From Desulfofundulus australicus DSM 11792 (GTDB lineage: Bacteria > Bacillota > Desulfotomaculia > Desulfotomaculales > Desulfovirgulaceae), in assembly GCF_900129285.1 (NCBI RefSeq), contig NZ_FQUW01000006.1, positions 84,276 to 148,275 on the forward strand: 64,000 bases of DNA. The letters run 5' to 3'. Made by a program: the position numbers and the translations under genes. The notes below the pieces were generated by a model. The model saw only the letters and a list, made by a program, of their open reading frames with translations. It did no database searches and was not told the DNA's origin. Below are positions 27,285 through 36,592 of this stretch, piece after piece. Numbering within the stretch: the stretch's first letter is position 1; each line of letters begins with the position of its first letter.

Positions 27285-28358
27285 AAGCAACAGGGGAATG
27301 AGCAGGGCGTGGGATAAAGAGTATCCGGGGAAAATTTTTAACTCCGTATAAAGGAGATCGCTCAGGCCATGATATGCCATAACCGATAAGGCCACCATCA
27401 GGATGCCCACTGGAACCACCAGGGGACGGTAGTTGCGCAGGCCCAGCCACTGGGCCAACCCCAGAGCTACGGCGTAGTAAACCAGGGCTACCTTGACAAA
27501 AATGCCTCCCACCCAGATAGCCGCGATTACAATATCCAGGTAGGTCCTCTGGGGTCCCAGCCTGATAACCCGCACCATTTCCAGGGCCGGGAAATTCATG
27601 GCGGCGGTAACCTCCGCGGTGAAAAGGCCAATGGCCAGCACACCGATCAGCATGGCCGCTCCCAACCCCAGAAGCGCCCACAGGCCATTTAGTCCTACCC
27701 GATTCCGGTCCTGCAAATAAGGGTAAAGCATCAAAATAATGATAATTTCAGCAATGGTAGAAGCTAAAATGACACCTCCCCAGTTGACCGGCCCCAGGCC
27801 TTTTTCCAGTACGGGCAGATATTGCCCGAAATCAACCTGGGGCAAAGAGCCCAGGCCCACAAATAAAAGGGCAGCGATCCCCAGCGGGAGCAAAATCCCA
27901 TTGACCCGGGCTATCACCTCCAGCCCGCCAAACAGGGCATAGCAGGCTACCAGTACGACGCTGGCGGCAAAAATAACCAGAGGGGTGCGGGGCATAAAGG
28001 AAGATTTCATAATTTCAACCAGAATGCGGACGATGGAGGCTCCGACAAAAAAGAAATAAACCAGCAGCAGCATTCCAATGAGACCGCCCAGGAAAGGTCC
28101 CAGAATTTCCTTGCTGTAATGGATTATCGTCTGGCGGGGAAAGCGGGAGGCCAGAGTTACGGCCACCGCCCAGATAACCAGGGCGTAGACCACCGCCAGG
28201 AACACGGCTATCCAGGCATCCCGTCCGGCCACACCGGCCACCACTGCCGGCAGGTAAACATCGACGGTGGAAATAATCAGGGTAAAGAGCAGCATGGCCA
28301 TCTGGCGGGAGGAAATCCGTCCCTCTTCAATCAGATTGCCCCTCCCATCCTGCTGCAA
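27243..28358 (-). CDS. spore germination permease GerAB-type (solitary)
   Basis: About 371 residues with ten hydrophobic segments of the APC-type GerAB family, the membrane subunit that binds the germinant in GerA receptors. Typical parts: ISSRQMAMLLFTLIISTVDV at the N-terminus, ILGPFLGGLIGMLLLVYFFF, and VGGIFVKVALVYYAVALGLAQWLGL-type text in the C-terminal half. Start taken as the TTG at 28358 behind GGGGGTGAGG; the open frame runs to 28448. Unlike the complete gerA operon at 44675, no AA or AC subunit gene is adjacent. It sits between two flavoprotein paralogues on the other strand. Confidence 0.86.
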   Translation of the reverse strand: MQQDGRGNLIEEGRISSRQMAMLLFTLIISTVDVYLPAVVAGVAGRDAWIAVFLAVVYALVIWAVAVTLASRFPRQTIIHYSKEILGPFLGGLIGMLLLVYFFFVGASIVRILVEIMKSSFMPRTPLVIFAASVVLVACYALFGGLEVIARVNGILLPLGIAALLFVGLGSLPQVDFGQYLPVLEKGLGPVNWGGVILASTIAEIIIILMLYPYLQDRNRVGLNGLWALLGLGAAMLIGVLAIGLFTAEVTAAMNFPALEMVRVIRLGPQRTYLDIVIAAIWVGGIFVKVALVYYAVALGLAQWLGLRNYRPLVVPVGILMVALSVMAYHGLSDLLYTELKIFPGYSLSHALLIPLLLLVVAWLRGWRAKG

Positions 28359-28478
28359 CCACCTCACCCCCTTTTTTCCATATTGTGTATAAAAGAAAAG
28401 GGGGATATACATCCCCTGGAGTGCAAGAAAAACGCCCCAGGTACACAAATGTCGAACCTCGGAAAGGGAGGAATGGGG

Positions 28479-29579
28479 ATGGCTCGCTCCTCACCCCGCA
28501 TTGCCATTATCGGTGCTGGCATTTCCGGCCTGGCCTGCGCCCTGGAACTGGAGCGCCATGGCATCACCCCGGCCATATTTGAGCAAAGATCCCACCCCGG
28601 GGAAACCTTCAGCCATGTAGGCGGTATCCTGCAACTGCTGTCCCGGCCCATTAAAGACCAGATGGATTTCCTGATAAAAAGATTGCACCTGCCCCTCAGG
28701 CCCCTGGCCCCCTGGAAAAAAGTAATCATGCACATGCCCGGAGTCACCCGTACTGTTACCGGACACCTGGGTTATTTCCTGCAGCGGGGACAGGACGAGA
28801 ACTCCACCGAAAGCCAGCTCTACTCCCTCTTGAAAACGCCAGTATACTTCAACCACCATGCCCGCTGGCAGGAACTGGCACAACACTACGATTATGTGGT
28901 GGTAGCCGACGGTACGCCAATGGTGGCGCGTACCCTGGGCTGCTGGCAGGATTTCTTACAAACCTGGGTGCGGGGAGCAGTGGTACTGGGGAACTTTGAC
29001 CCCCATACCCTGCACATGTGGATGAACACCGAGTACGCGCGGCAAACTTATGCCTACCTCACCCCTTTCAACAACCACCGCGCCTCGCTGATTTTAATCG
29101 TCAGTAACAGCAATGCCGACGAAGTGGAAGAGAAGTGGCGCCTGTTCTGGGAAATGGAAAAGCTTGATTACCAGGTGCTGGACAACTTTTCTGTCCAGCA
29201 TACCAGCGGTTACTGCTACCCGCCGCAGGTGGGGAACGTCCTGCTGGTGGGCAATGCCGGGGGCTTTATGGAACCGTTTTTGGGATTCGGCGTCATGGCC
29301 GCCATCAGGAGCGGGGTTTATGCCGGCCGGGCCCTGGCCCGGGGAAAATCCTATATTGATCTGACCCGCGATTTGCGCCGCAAAATCACGCGCCTGGTTA
29401 TCCTGCGCCGGATGCTCAACAACATGGATAATGAAGATTTTGACAGGCTGGTTAAGTTGATTACCGCCCCCGGGATAAAGCAACTCATTTACAACACCAA
29501 CATTGACGTCCTGAAATACGGCACGGGATTGCTGAACCTCCTGCAGCAATTGAAGCAAAAAATCCGCCCCGGGACATAA
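28479..29579 (+). CDS. geranylgeranyl-reductase-like FAD-dependent oxidoreductase (copy 2)
   Basis: 366 residues from the ATG at 28479 (MARSSPRIAIIGAGISG), 7 nt after GGGAGG. FAD motif IAIIGAGISGLACALELERH, middle segment ARQTYAYLTPFNNHRA and third motif GNVLLVGNAGGFMEPFLGFG. Clearly a duplicate of the gene at 26187. The open frame continues far upstream, but only as a shadow of the divergent permease gene. Family members reduce isoprenoid double bonds with NADPH or ferredoxin; which substrate applies here is not evident. Confidence 0.82.
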   Translation: MARSSPRIAIIGAGISGLACALELERHGITPAIFEQRSHPGETFSHVGGILQLLSRPIKDQMDFLIKRLHLPLRPLAPWKKVIMHMPGVTRTVTGHLGYFLQRGQDENSTESQLYSLLKTPVYFNHHARWQELAQHYDYVVVADGTPMVARTLGCWQDFLQTWVRGAVVLGNFDPHTLHMWMNTEYARQTYAYLTPFNNHRASLILIVSNSNADEVEEKWRLFWEMEKLDYQVLDNFSVQHTSGYCYPPQVGNVLLVGNAGGFMEPFLGFGVMAAIRSGVYAGRALARGKSYIDLTRDLRRKITRLVILRRMLNNMDNEDFDRLVKLITAPGIKQLIYNTNIDVLKYGTGLLNLLQQLKQKIRPGT

Positions 29580-29586
29580 GAAATCG

Positions 29587-29630
29587 GGGTGGCAGCTTCC
29601 CCCCTGTCCCTGAGGGGGAAACCGCCACCC
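29587..29630. terminator. hairpin between convergent flavoprotein gene and ftsY
   Basis: GGGTGGC (29587-29593) pairs with GCCACCC (29624-29630), and inside TTCCCCC pairs with GGGGGAA. There is no strong U-run, so it may act as a weak shared terminator. Confidence 0.45.
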
Positions 29631-29649
29631 ATCCCCCACAATAATTTTA

Positions 29650-30558
29650 TTAATCAAACAGGGCGGCTGCAAACTCCTGGGGATTGAAGGGCTGCAGGTC
29701 CTCCACTCCTTCACCAATGCCGATAAATTTAACCGGTATGTTCAGCATCCGGCGAATACCTATAATTACACCGCCCCTGGCAGTGCCATCCAGTTTAGTA
29801 AGGACAATCCCCGTAACACCGGTAGCCTCACTGAAGAGGCGGGCCTGGGAAATGGCATTCTGCCCGGTAGTGGCATCCAGAACCAGCAACACCTCGTGGG
29901 GGGCTCCAGACAACTCCCGTCCCAGCACCCGGCGGATTTTTTTCAGTTCTTCCATAAGGTTGCTTTTGGTATGCAACCTGCCGGCAGTATCAATAATAAG
30001 CATGTCCATTTTCCGTGCCCGGGCCGCCTGCAGGGCATCATAGGCCACGGCCGCCGGATCGGAACCTTCCCTGTGTTTGATAACATCCACTCCCACCCGC
30101 CGGCCCCAGATCTCCAGCTGATCGATAGCTGCCGCCCGGAAGGTATCTGCTGCTCCCAGCAGCACCCGCTCACCCCGGGTTTTGTAGTAATAGGCCAGCT
30201 TGCCGATGGTTGTAGTTTTACCCACCCCATTTACTCCTACCACCAGGATTACCGTCGGGGGACCACCCCGGTTGAGGGAAGAATCCCCCGTACCCAGTTC
30301 GTCTGTGATAAGTTCCTGCAAAAGGGGCTTCAACCGGGCGGGATCTCTCAATTTCTGCTCCTTAACCCGCCGGCGCAGGGTTTCCATTAACTCCAGCGAC
30401 GTTTCCACCCCCACGTCGGCCCCGATCAGTGCCTCTTCCAGTTCTTCATAAAGGCTTTCATCAATAACCTGACGCCCGGTGATCAGGTTTTCTATTTTTT
30501 CTACCAGGCCCTGACGGGTTTTACTTAAACTCTCCTTCAGCCGGTTGAAAAATCCCAT
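29650..30558 (-). CDS. ftsY: signal recognition particle receptor FtsY
   Basis: 302-residue SRP-family GTPase that receives SRP-ribosome complexes at the membrane. An N domain of four helices (to ~85) is followed by the G domain: GVNGVGKTTTIGKLAYYY, DTFRAAAIDQLE, IIDTAGRLHTKSNLM, TKLDGTARGG and the C-terminal GEGVEDLQPFNP. The acidic A domain of E. coli FtsY is absent, as usual in Firmicutes. It is 24 nt downstream of rnc; in most Firmicutes smc lies between the two and it is missing here. Confidence 0.96.
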   Translation of the reverse strand: MGFFNRLKESLSKTRQGLVEKIENLITGRQVIDESLYEELEEALIGADVGVETSLELMETLRRRVKEQKLRDPARLKPLLQELITDELGTGDSSLNRGGPPTVILVVGVNGVGKTTTIGKLAYYYKTRGERVLLGAADTFRAAAIDQLEIWGRRVGVDVIKHREGSDPAAVAYDALQAARARKMDMLIIDTAGRLHTKSNLMEELKKIRRVLGRELSGAPHEVLLVLDATTGQNAISQARLFSEATGVTGIVLTKLDGTARGGVIIGIRRMLNIPVKFIGIGEGVEDLQPFNPQEFAAALFD

Positions 30559-30582
30559 ATTTAAAAAAACCTCCTGTTACCC

Positions 30583-31293
30583 CTACCCCTGGAGATATCC
30601 CAGCCTGGCCAGCGCCTGGCAAGCAGCCTGTTGCTCTGCCTCTTTTTTTGAACGTCCCTGCCCCCGGCCCATTTCCCTGCCTTGAAAATACACCGCAGCA
30701 GTAAACGTTTTGTGATGATCGGGCCCTTCTTCATGTAAGATGGTATAGTTAATGTCCACCACACCTTCTTCCTGCAGGATTTCCTGCAGTTCTGTCTTAT
30801 AATCCCGTTCCATACGACCTTCCAGAACATCATTAATAACCGGTTCCAGGAACTTCAGGGCAACCTTTCTGGCTACCTCCAGCCCCTGATCCAGATAAAT
30901 GGCCCCCAGAAGGGCTTCAAAGGCATCGGCCAGGATGGAGGGACGTTCACGGCCCCCCGAACGTTCTTCCCCGCGGCCCATGTAAAGGCTGAAACCCAGC
31001 TCCAGATTCCGGGCAATGCGGGCCAGGGAAGGTTCGCAGACTATTGCCGCCCGCAGCCTGGTCAATTCCCCCTCGGTATGCCCGGGATAGGTGCGGTAAA
31101 GATAATCGCTTACCACCAGCTCCAGCACAGCATCGCCTAGAAACTCCAAGCGCTGGTTATTTTCCTGCCCCCGGCAATTCTTTTCGTAGGCATAGGAGCT
31201 GTGGGTCAGGGCCAGGTGCAGAAGGTCTTCATTTTGCCAGTTAAACCCCAATCTTTCCTTTAAAATTTTTATTTTTTCCTGATTATGAGCCAT
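30583..31293 (-). CDS. rnc: ribonuclease III
   Basis: A 236-residue double-strand-specific endonuclease for rRNA and mRNA processing. The catalytic signature QRLEFLGDAVLELVVSDYL (~45-65) and the second acidic site ADAFEALLGAIYLD are present, followed by the dsRNA-binding domain from ~160 (DYKTELQEILQEEG, GRSKKEAEQQAACQALARLG). It follows fabF by 26 nt at the end of the fatty-acid operon, a common Firmicute arrangement. Confidence 0.96.
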   Translation of the reverse strand: MAHNQEKIKILKERLGFNWQNEDLLHLALTHSSYAYEKNCRGQENNQRLEFLGDAVLELVVSDYLYRTYPGHTEGELTRLRAAIVCEPSLARIARNLELGFSLYMGRGEERSGGRERPSILADAFEALLGAIYLDQGLEVARKVALKFLEPVINDVLEGRMERDYKTELQEILQEEGVVDINYTILHEEGPDHHKTFTAAVYFQGREMGRGQGRSKKEAEQQAACQALARLGYLQG

Positions 31294-31319
31294 TTTACCA
31301 CCATTTTATCCTTTTACCC

Positions 31320-32555
31320 TTAAAACTTACGGAATATAAGGGTAGCGTTATGGCCTCCAAAACCAAAGGAATTACTCAGGGCCACCTCCACAGGCACCCT
31401 GCGGGCCTGATTCGGCACATAGTCCAGGTCGCACTCCGGGTCCGGCTCTTCATAATTAATGGTAGGAGGAATTATTCCGTGGTAAAGAGCCAGCACACAG
31501 ACAACCGCCTCCAGCCCCCCTGCCGCCCCCAGCAGGTGACCGGTCATGGATTTGGTGGAACTGACGGCCAGGCGGTAAGCATGCTCACCAAAAACACGCT
31601 TAATGGCCACCGTTTCCAGCCGGTCGCCAAGTGGAGTGGAGGTGCCGTGAGCATTGATGTAATCAACCTTTTCCGGCGGAAGACCGGCATCCTTAAGGGC
31701 CAGCTCCATGGACAACGATGCCCCGCTGCCCTCGGGATCGGGTGCAGTAATGTGGTAGGCATCGCAGCTGGTCCCGTACCCGGCTACCTCGGCATAAATG
31801 CGGGCGTTACGGCGCCGGGCATGCTCCAGGGTTTCCAGAACCAGAATAGCCGCTCCCTCACCAATGACGAAACCATCCCGCCCGGCATCAAAAGGCCGGC
31901 TGGCCTTTTCCGGTTGCTCATTGCGGGTGGAAAGGGCCTTCATGGCTGAAAAGCCTGCTACTGCCAGAGGAGTAATGGGGGCTTCACTGCCGCCGGTGAT
32001 CATCACGTCCGCATAGCCCCACTGGAGCAGGCGGAAAGCATCGCCCACAGCATGGCTGCTGGATGCACAGGCGCTGGTAACGGTCAAATTACACCCCCGC
32101 AGCTGGTGGGTAATGGCAATCTGCCCTGCTCCCATGTTGGCAATCATCATGGGAATGAAGAAAGGGCTCACCCGCCCCGGGCCCCGTTTTAAAAGAACCC
32201 GGTGCTGCTCCTCCAGGGTCTCTATACCGCCGATGCCCGAACCCAGGATAACGCCCACCCGGTCCCTATCAACCTCTTCCAGGTTCAGGTTGGCATCCTC
32301 CAGGGCCATACTGGTAGCAGCCAGGGCAAACTGGGTAAAGCGGTCCATCCGGCGAGCTTCTTTTTTATCCATGAACCGGGTTGGTTCAAAATCCTTTACT
32401 TCTGCAGCAAAACGGGTGTCATAGGCACTGGCATCAAAACGGGTAATGGCCCCCACACCGCTCTTCCCCGCTGTAATATTGGCCCAAAAAGTTTCGATAC
32501 CAATACCTACTGGAGATATTATCCCCAGGCCGGTGACCACAACTCTATTGGACAA
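31320..32555 (-). CDS. fabF: 3-oxoacyl-ACP synthase II
   Basis: A 411-residue condensing enzyme that elongates acyl-ACP with malonyl-ACP. The Cys-His-His triad is visible: [25 protein letters not shown] and [16 protein letters not shown]. The TTG start follows AAGGAGGTAAGG. It lies 76 nt downstream of acpP in the fap operon and is the last fatty-acid gene before rnc. Confidence 0.97.
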   Translation of the reverse strand: MSNRVVVTGLGIISPVGIGIETFWANITAGKSGVGAITRFDASAYDTRFAAEVKDFEPTRFMDKKEARRMDRFTQFALAATSMALEDANLNLEEVDRDRVGVILGSGIGGIETLEEQHRVLLKRGPGRVSPFFIPMMIANMGAGQIAITHQLRGCNLTVTSACASSSHAVGDAFRLLQWGYADVMITGGSEAPITPLAVAGFSAMKALSTRNEQPEKASRPFDAGRDGFVIGEGAAILVLETLEHARRRNARIYAEVAGYGTSCDAYHITAPDPEGSGASLSMELALKDAGLPPEKVDYINAHGTSTPLGDRLETVAIKRVFGEHAYRLAVSSTKSMTGHLLGAAGGLEAVVCVLALYHGIIPPTINYEEPDPECDLDYVPNQARRVPVEVALSNSFGFGGHNATLIFRKF

Positions 32556-32631
32556 AACCTTACCTCCTTAAGCAGTACGTGAAAGCATTTCAAAAAGTCC
32601 CGCGCTGGACGCGGGACCCTGAATATTAACT

Positions 32632-32862
32632 TTATAAATGCTCCTGAATATATCGAACGGCCTCACCCACGGTGCGGATTTTCTCTGCATCCTCATCGGG
32701 TATGGTCAGGTCAAACTCCTCTTCCAGAGCCATCACCAGTTCCACAATATCCAGGGAGTCAGCCCCCAGATCTTCAATAAAGGATGCTTCCATGGTCACT
32801 TCGGATTCATCCACACCCAGTTGCTCAACAATAATGGCTTTAACCTTCTCAAAAACGGACAA
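32632..32862 (-). CDS. acpP: acyl carrier protein
   Basis: A 76-residue acidic carrier protein with the phosphopantetheine Ser in [19 protein letters not shown] choose the TTG at 32862 ([16 protein letters not shown]) because GGAAGGGGG ends 7 nt before it; the in-frame GTG at 32871 lies inside that ribosome site. Length is then typical. It sits between fabG and fabF. Confidence 0.96.
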   Translation of the reverse strand: MSVFEKVKAIIVEQLGVDESEVTMEASFIEDLGADSLDIVELVMALEEEFDLTIPDEDAEKIRTVGEAVRYIQEHL

Positions 32863-32905
32863 ATATTTCACCCCCTTCCACTACACTCTACACAAACTTT
32901 ATGTG

Positions 32906-33655
32906 TCAGGCCTGCATGGTTAGACCTCCGTCAACCACAATGGTTTGCCCCGTAATATATCCCGCATCCTCACTGGCCAGGAAAACAACCACCGCCGCCA
33001 CTTCTTCCGGTTGCCCGAAACGACCCAGGGCAACCTGGCCAAGCATTTTTTCTTTTACGTTTTCCGGGAGAGAAGCGGTCATATCCGTCAGGATAAACCC
33101 CGGTGCCACCGCATTAACGGTGATGTTCCGCGGGCCCAGTTCCCTGGCCACCGCTTTGGTCAAACCTATAAGCCCTGCCTTGCTGGCAGCATAACTGGCC
33201 TGGCCAGCGTTACCCGTGATGCCGACTATCGAACTGATGTTTATGATACGTCCCCAGCGTGCTTTTAACATCAACCGGGAAGCCGCCTTTATGGTGTTGA
33301 ACGCACCCTTTAAATTTACCTCCAGCACCCGGTCCCAATCTTCCTCGGCCAGACGCATCACCAGGTTATCCCGGGTGATGCCCGCATTATTTACCAGGAT
33401 ATGTACTGCTCCCAGCTGCTCAACGGCCGCATTGACCAGCTTTACCGCTTCAGCAGGTATGGAAACATCCGCCTGACATGTTACCGCCTGTCTTCCCATT
33501 TGGCGTATACGGGCAGCAACTTCCTCTGCCGCAGCAGCCTGGCCACTGTAATTTACTACCACATCCGCCCCGGCCCGGGCCAGAGCCAGGGCAATAGCCC
33601 GGCCTATCCCCCGGGAAGCACCGGTAACAATGGCCTTTTTACCGTCAAGTAACAT
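32906..33655 (-). CDS. fabG: 3-oxoacyl-ACP reductase
   Basis: A 249-residue short-chain dehydrogenase that reduces 3-oxoacyl-ACP with NADPH. The cofactor motif [20 protein letters not shown], the catalytic Ser region [15 protein letters not shown] and [13 protein letters not shown] are present. The ATG at 33655 follows AGGAGGTTGGCTAAA; the open frame upstream to 33808 overlaps fabD and is not used. It starts one nt after the fabD stop. Confidence 0.96.
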   Translation of the reverse strand: MLLDGKKAIVTGASRGIGRAIALALARAGADVVVNYSGQAAAAEEVAARIRQMGRQAVTCQADVSIPAEAVKLVNAAVEQLGAVHILVNNAGITRDNLVMRLAEEDWDRVLEVNLKGAFNTIKAASRLMLKARWGRIINISSIVGITGNAGQASYAASKAGLIGLTKAVARELGPRNITVNAVAPGFILTDMTASLPENVKEKMLGQVALGRFGQPEEVAAVVVFLASEDAGYITGQTIVVDGGLTMQA

Positions 33656-33656
33656 T

Positions 33657-34595
33657 TTAGCCAACCTCCTTAAGGCATGCAAGGACTTTTTCCAGGGATT
33701 CCGGATCCTGAACCGACCAGCACCTGACCTGACGGTTAATTTTACGCAAAAGGCCACATAGTACCGTCCCGGGACCCACTTCAACAAAAGCCTGCACGCC
33801 GTCGGCAATAAGACGCCGCATGCTTTCCTCCCAGCGCACGGGGTTGTATACCTGCTGCACCAGGAGTTTTTTAACTTCCTCCCCGGATGTTACGTAATCA
33901 GCGGTGACATTGGCTACCACCGGAATTCGAGGATCGGCAATGGCTACCCCTTCCAGCTCCCGGGCCAGCTTTTCTCCGGCCGGGCGCATTAAGCTGGAAT
34001 GGAAAGGAGCGCTCACAGCCAGGGGGACACATCGCCTGGCCCCCGCTTCCCTGGCCAGCCTGCAGGCAAGTTCCAGAGCCTCCATCTCCCCGGCTATAAC
34101 CACCTGCCCCGGACAGTTGAGGTTAACCGCTTCCACCACCCCCGAGCCGGATACCCGCTGGCAGATTTCCTGAACCGTGGGAACCTCCAGGCCCAGAACG
34201 GCAGCCATACCACCTGTCCCCAGAGGTACAGCCTCCTGCATAAACTGGCCCCGCTTGCGTACAATTTTTACCGCCTCGGCAAAGTTCATGGCCTCCGCTG
34301 CTATCAGCGCGCTGTATTCCCCCAGGCTGTGACCGGCTACCACATCCGGTACCACCCCCCTTTCCTGCAGTACCCGTAAGCAGGCCACACTTACCGTAAG
34401 GATGGCAGGCTGGGCGTTCACCGTATGCTGGAGCTCCTCCGCCGGTCCATCAAAGCAGAGGCGGCTTAAAGTAAAACCTAAAGAAGCATCGGCTTCCGCA
34501 AAGACCTGCCGCGCAGCCGGGTAGCATTCATAAAGCTGACGGCCCATTCCAGCATATTGCGAGCCCTGGCCGGGAAAGATGAAAGCCAGCTTCAC
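33657..34595 (-). CDS. fabD: malonyl-CoA:ACP transacylase
   Basis: 312 residues; moves malonyl from CoA to [19 protein letters not shown] at the N-terminus, the nucleophile Ser in [15 protein letters not shown], the Arg in [13 protein letters not shown] and the catalytic His in SAPFHSSLM. It overlaps the fabK stop by 4 nt (ATGA type). Confidence 0.96.
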   Translation of the reverse strand: MKLAFIFPGQGSQYAGMGRQLYECYPAARQVFAEADASLGFTLSRLCFDGPAEELQHTVNAQPAILTVSVACLRVLQERGVVPDVVAGHSLGEYSALIAAEAMNFAEAVKIVRKRGQFMQEAVPLGTGGMAAVLGLEVPTVQEICQRVSGSGVVEAVNLNCPGQVVIAGEMEALELACRLAREAGARRCVPLAVSAPFHSSLMRPAGEKLARELEGVAIADPRIPVVANVTADYVTSGEEVKKLLVQQVYNPVRWEESMRRLIADGVQAFVEVGPGTVLCGLLRKINRQVRCWSVQDPESLEKVLACLKEVG

Positions 34596-35581
34596 TTCCC
34601 GGTCACCACCCAGCGGGAAGCTGAAGACAGCAGCTCGGCTGCACCCCGTACTACGTCCATTACAATCTCCCGGGCGGGTTGAATTTCCTTGACCATGGCC
34701 GAAACCTGCCCGGCCATTACCGATCCATATACCACATCCCCTTCAACCATGGCTGCCCGCAGCTTCCCCACGCCCAGCTTCTCCATTTCTTCCGGCGGGG
34801 CACAGCGGCTCTCCAGCTCTTCAAACTGCCTGCTCAGCTTATTGCGTAAAACCCGCACCGGATGGCCGGTGGGCCGTCCGGTAACCACCGTATCCCGGTC
34901 CCTGGCCTTAATCACCATTTCTTTTACGGCCGGGTGGATGGTACATTCCGCCGCGCACATGAATCGCGTTCCCATCTGGACACCCTGGGCGCCCAGCATA
35001 AGGGCAGCAGCCAGGCCCCGGCCATCGTAAATGCCACCAGCGGCAATAACGGGAATGTCCACCGCATCTACGACCTGCGGAACCAGGGGCAAGGTGCAGA
35101 GTTCCCCTACATGGCCGCCGCTCTCCATGCCCTCGGCAATAAGGGCATCAACCCCGCTCCTGGCCAGGCGCCGGGCCAGGGCAACCGAAGCCACCACCGG
35201 AATTACGCGGATACCTGCTTTTTTAAGGTCGGGCAGGTACTTTCCGGGGTTGCCCGCCCCGGTGGTAATTACCGGAACCCGTTCTTCCAGAAGCACCTGC
35301 ATTACTTCGTCCACGAAAGGCGAGCGCAACATAACATTAACCCCGAAGGGTTTGGACGTCAATTTCCGGGCCAGGCGTACCTGCTCCCTCACCCAATCCG
35401 GAGGAGCCTGTCCGGAACCAATAATTCCCAGACCGCCGGCTTCACTGACGGCAGCTGCCAGTTCAGCAGTGGAAACCCAGGCCATCCCACCCTGAATAAC
35501 AGGATATTCAATTCCCAGCAAATCGCAAAGTTTCGTGCGGATAATAGCTATCCGTCTCCCTTCTTGCTTACCTACTGGCAA
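34592..35581 (-). CDS. fabK: FMN-dependent enoyl-ACP reductase II
   Basis: A 329-residue TIM-barrel flavoprotein of the FabK/nitronate-monooxygenase family, reducing trans-2-enoyl-ACP in place of FabI. Seen: YPVIQGGMAWVSTAELAAAV, the FMN segment IAEGMESGGHVGE, VIAAGGIYDGRGLAAALMLGA and QMGTRFM. The start is uncertain. The only standard codon giving the full N-terminus is a TTG at 35581 with no ribosome site. Homologues usually begin at the sequence RTKLCDLLGIEYP, which here follows ATT-ATC about 9 nt after AAGGGAGA (near 35545), so a non-standard start is possible. It sits between fabH and fabD. Confidence 0.92.
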   Translation of the reverse strand: MPVGKQEGRRIAIIRTKLCDLLGIEYPVIQGGMAWVSTAELAAAVSEAGGLGIIGSGQAPPDWVREQVRLARKLTSKPFGVNVMLRSPFVDEVMQVLLEERVPVITTGAGNPGKYLPDLKKAGIRVIPVVASVALARRLARSGVDALIAEGMESGGHVGELCTLPLVPQVVDAVDIPVIAAGGIYDGRGLAAALMLGAQGVQMGTRFMCAAECTIHPAVKEMVIKARDRDTVVTGRPTGHPVRVLRNKLSRQFEELESRCAPPEEMEKLGVGKLRAAMVEGDVVYGSVMAGQVSAMVKEIQPAREIVMDVVRGAAELLSSASRWVVTGK

Positions 35582-35584
35582 TTT

Positions 35585-36592
35585 TTAACGACGATGATCA
35601 TACCAGCGCATCAGGACAGCCCCCCAGGTAAGGCCTGCCCCAAAAGCCACCAGCACCACATGATTTCCGTTTTGAATCCGCCCTGCAACCAGCGCTTCGT
35701 GCAGGGCTATAGGTATAGAGGCAGCAGAAGTATTACCATAGCGGTCCACATTAATCCAAACCCGTTCTAAAGGCAGGTCGAACCTTTTAGCAGCAGCTTC
35801 GATGATGCGGATGTTGGCCTGGTGAGGTATTAAAAAATCCAGCTCTTTCAGCCCCAGACCGGCTGCCTGTAAGACCTCCCGGCAGCCCTCTTCCATCACC
35901 CTTACAGCAAATTTAAAAACTTCCCGGCCGTTCATATGTATAAAATGCTGGTTTTTGGCCAGGGTTTCCTCCGACGCGGGGTAACGGGAAAGACCTGCCG
36001 GCAGGGATAAAAGGTGCCCCCCGCTTCCTTCCGCACCCAAACGGGTGGCCAGAATACCGTAACCTTCCGGTACCGGACCGAGAATCACTGCCCCGGCTCC
36101 GTCACCAAAAAGAACGCATGTATTGCGGTCCTTCCAGTTAACCAGCCGGCTCAGCACTTCCGTACCAATTACCAGGACATTTCTGGCCGTTCCCGAGGCT
36201 ACAAACTGGCTGCCACAGGCCAGGGCGTATATAAAGCCGGTACAGCCCGCCTGAACGTCAAAGGCACCGGCTTCTCTCGCCCCCAGGGCATGCTGTACCA
36301 GGCAGGCTGTAGCCGGAAACAGCATGTCCGGGCTGTTGGTGGCCACGATTATCAGATCGATTTCCTCCGCATCCACCCCGGCATCCTCCAGGGCCCGGCG
36401 GGCAGCCTGAATGGCCAGATCGGAAGCCGCTTCATGTTCCGCAGCGATGTGGCGTGTCCGGATGCCCGTACGGGTGCGGATCCACTCGTCACTGGTATCC
36501 ACCATGCGCTCCAGATCCGCGTTGGTAAGTATGCGCTCGGGCACATAAATACCTGTACCCCAAATTCCCACGGGCACAACCTGCTTGGGCAT
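35585..36592 (-). CDS. fabH: 3-oxoacyl-ACP synthase III
   Basis: A 335-residue initiating condensing enzyme (acyl-CoA + malonyl-ACP). The catalytic Cys is in VQAGCTGFIYALACG, the His in LIPHQANIRIIEA and the Asn in YGNTSAASIPIAL. It overlaps plsX by one nt at 36592 (TAATG junction), so it is translationally coupled. Confidence 0.97.
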   Translation of the reverse strand: MPKQVVPVGIWGTGIYVPERILTNADLERMVDTSDEWIRTRTGIRTRHIAAEHEAASDLAIQAARRALEDAGVDAEEIDLIIVATNSPDMLFPATACLVQHALGAREAGAFDVQAGCTGFIYALACGSQFVASGTARNVLVIGTEVLSRLVNWKDRNTCVLFGDGAGAVILGPVPEGYGILATRLGAEGSGGHLLSLPAGLSRYPASEETLAKNQHFIHMNGREVFKFAVRVMEEGCREVLQAAGLGLKELDFLIPHQANIRIIEAAAKRFDLPLERVWINVDRYGNTSAASIPIALHEALVAGRIQNGNHVVLVAFGAGLTWGAVLMRWYDHRR

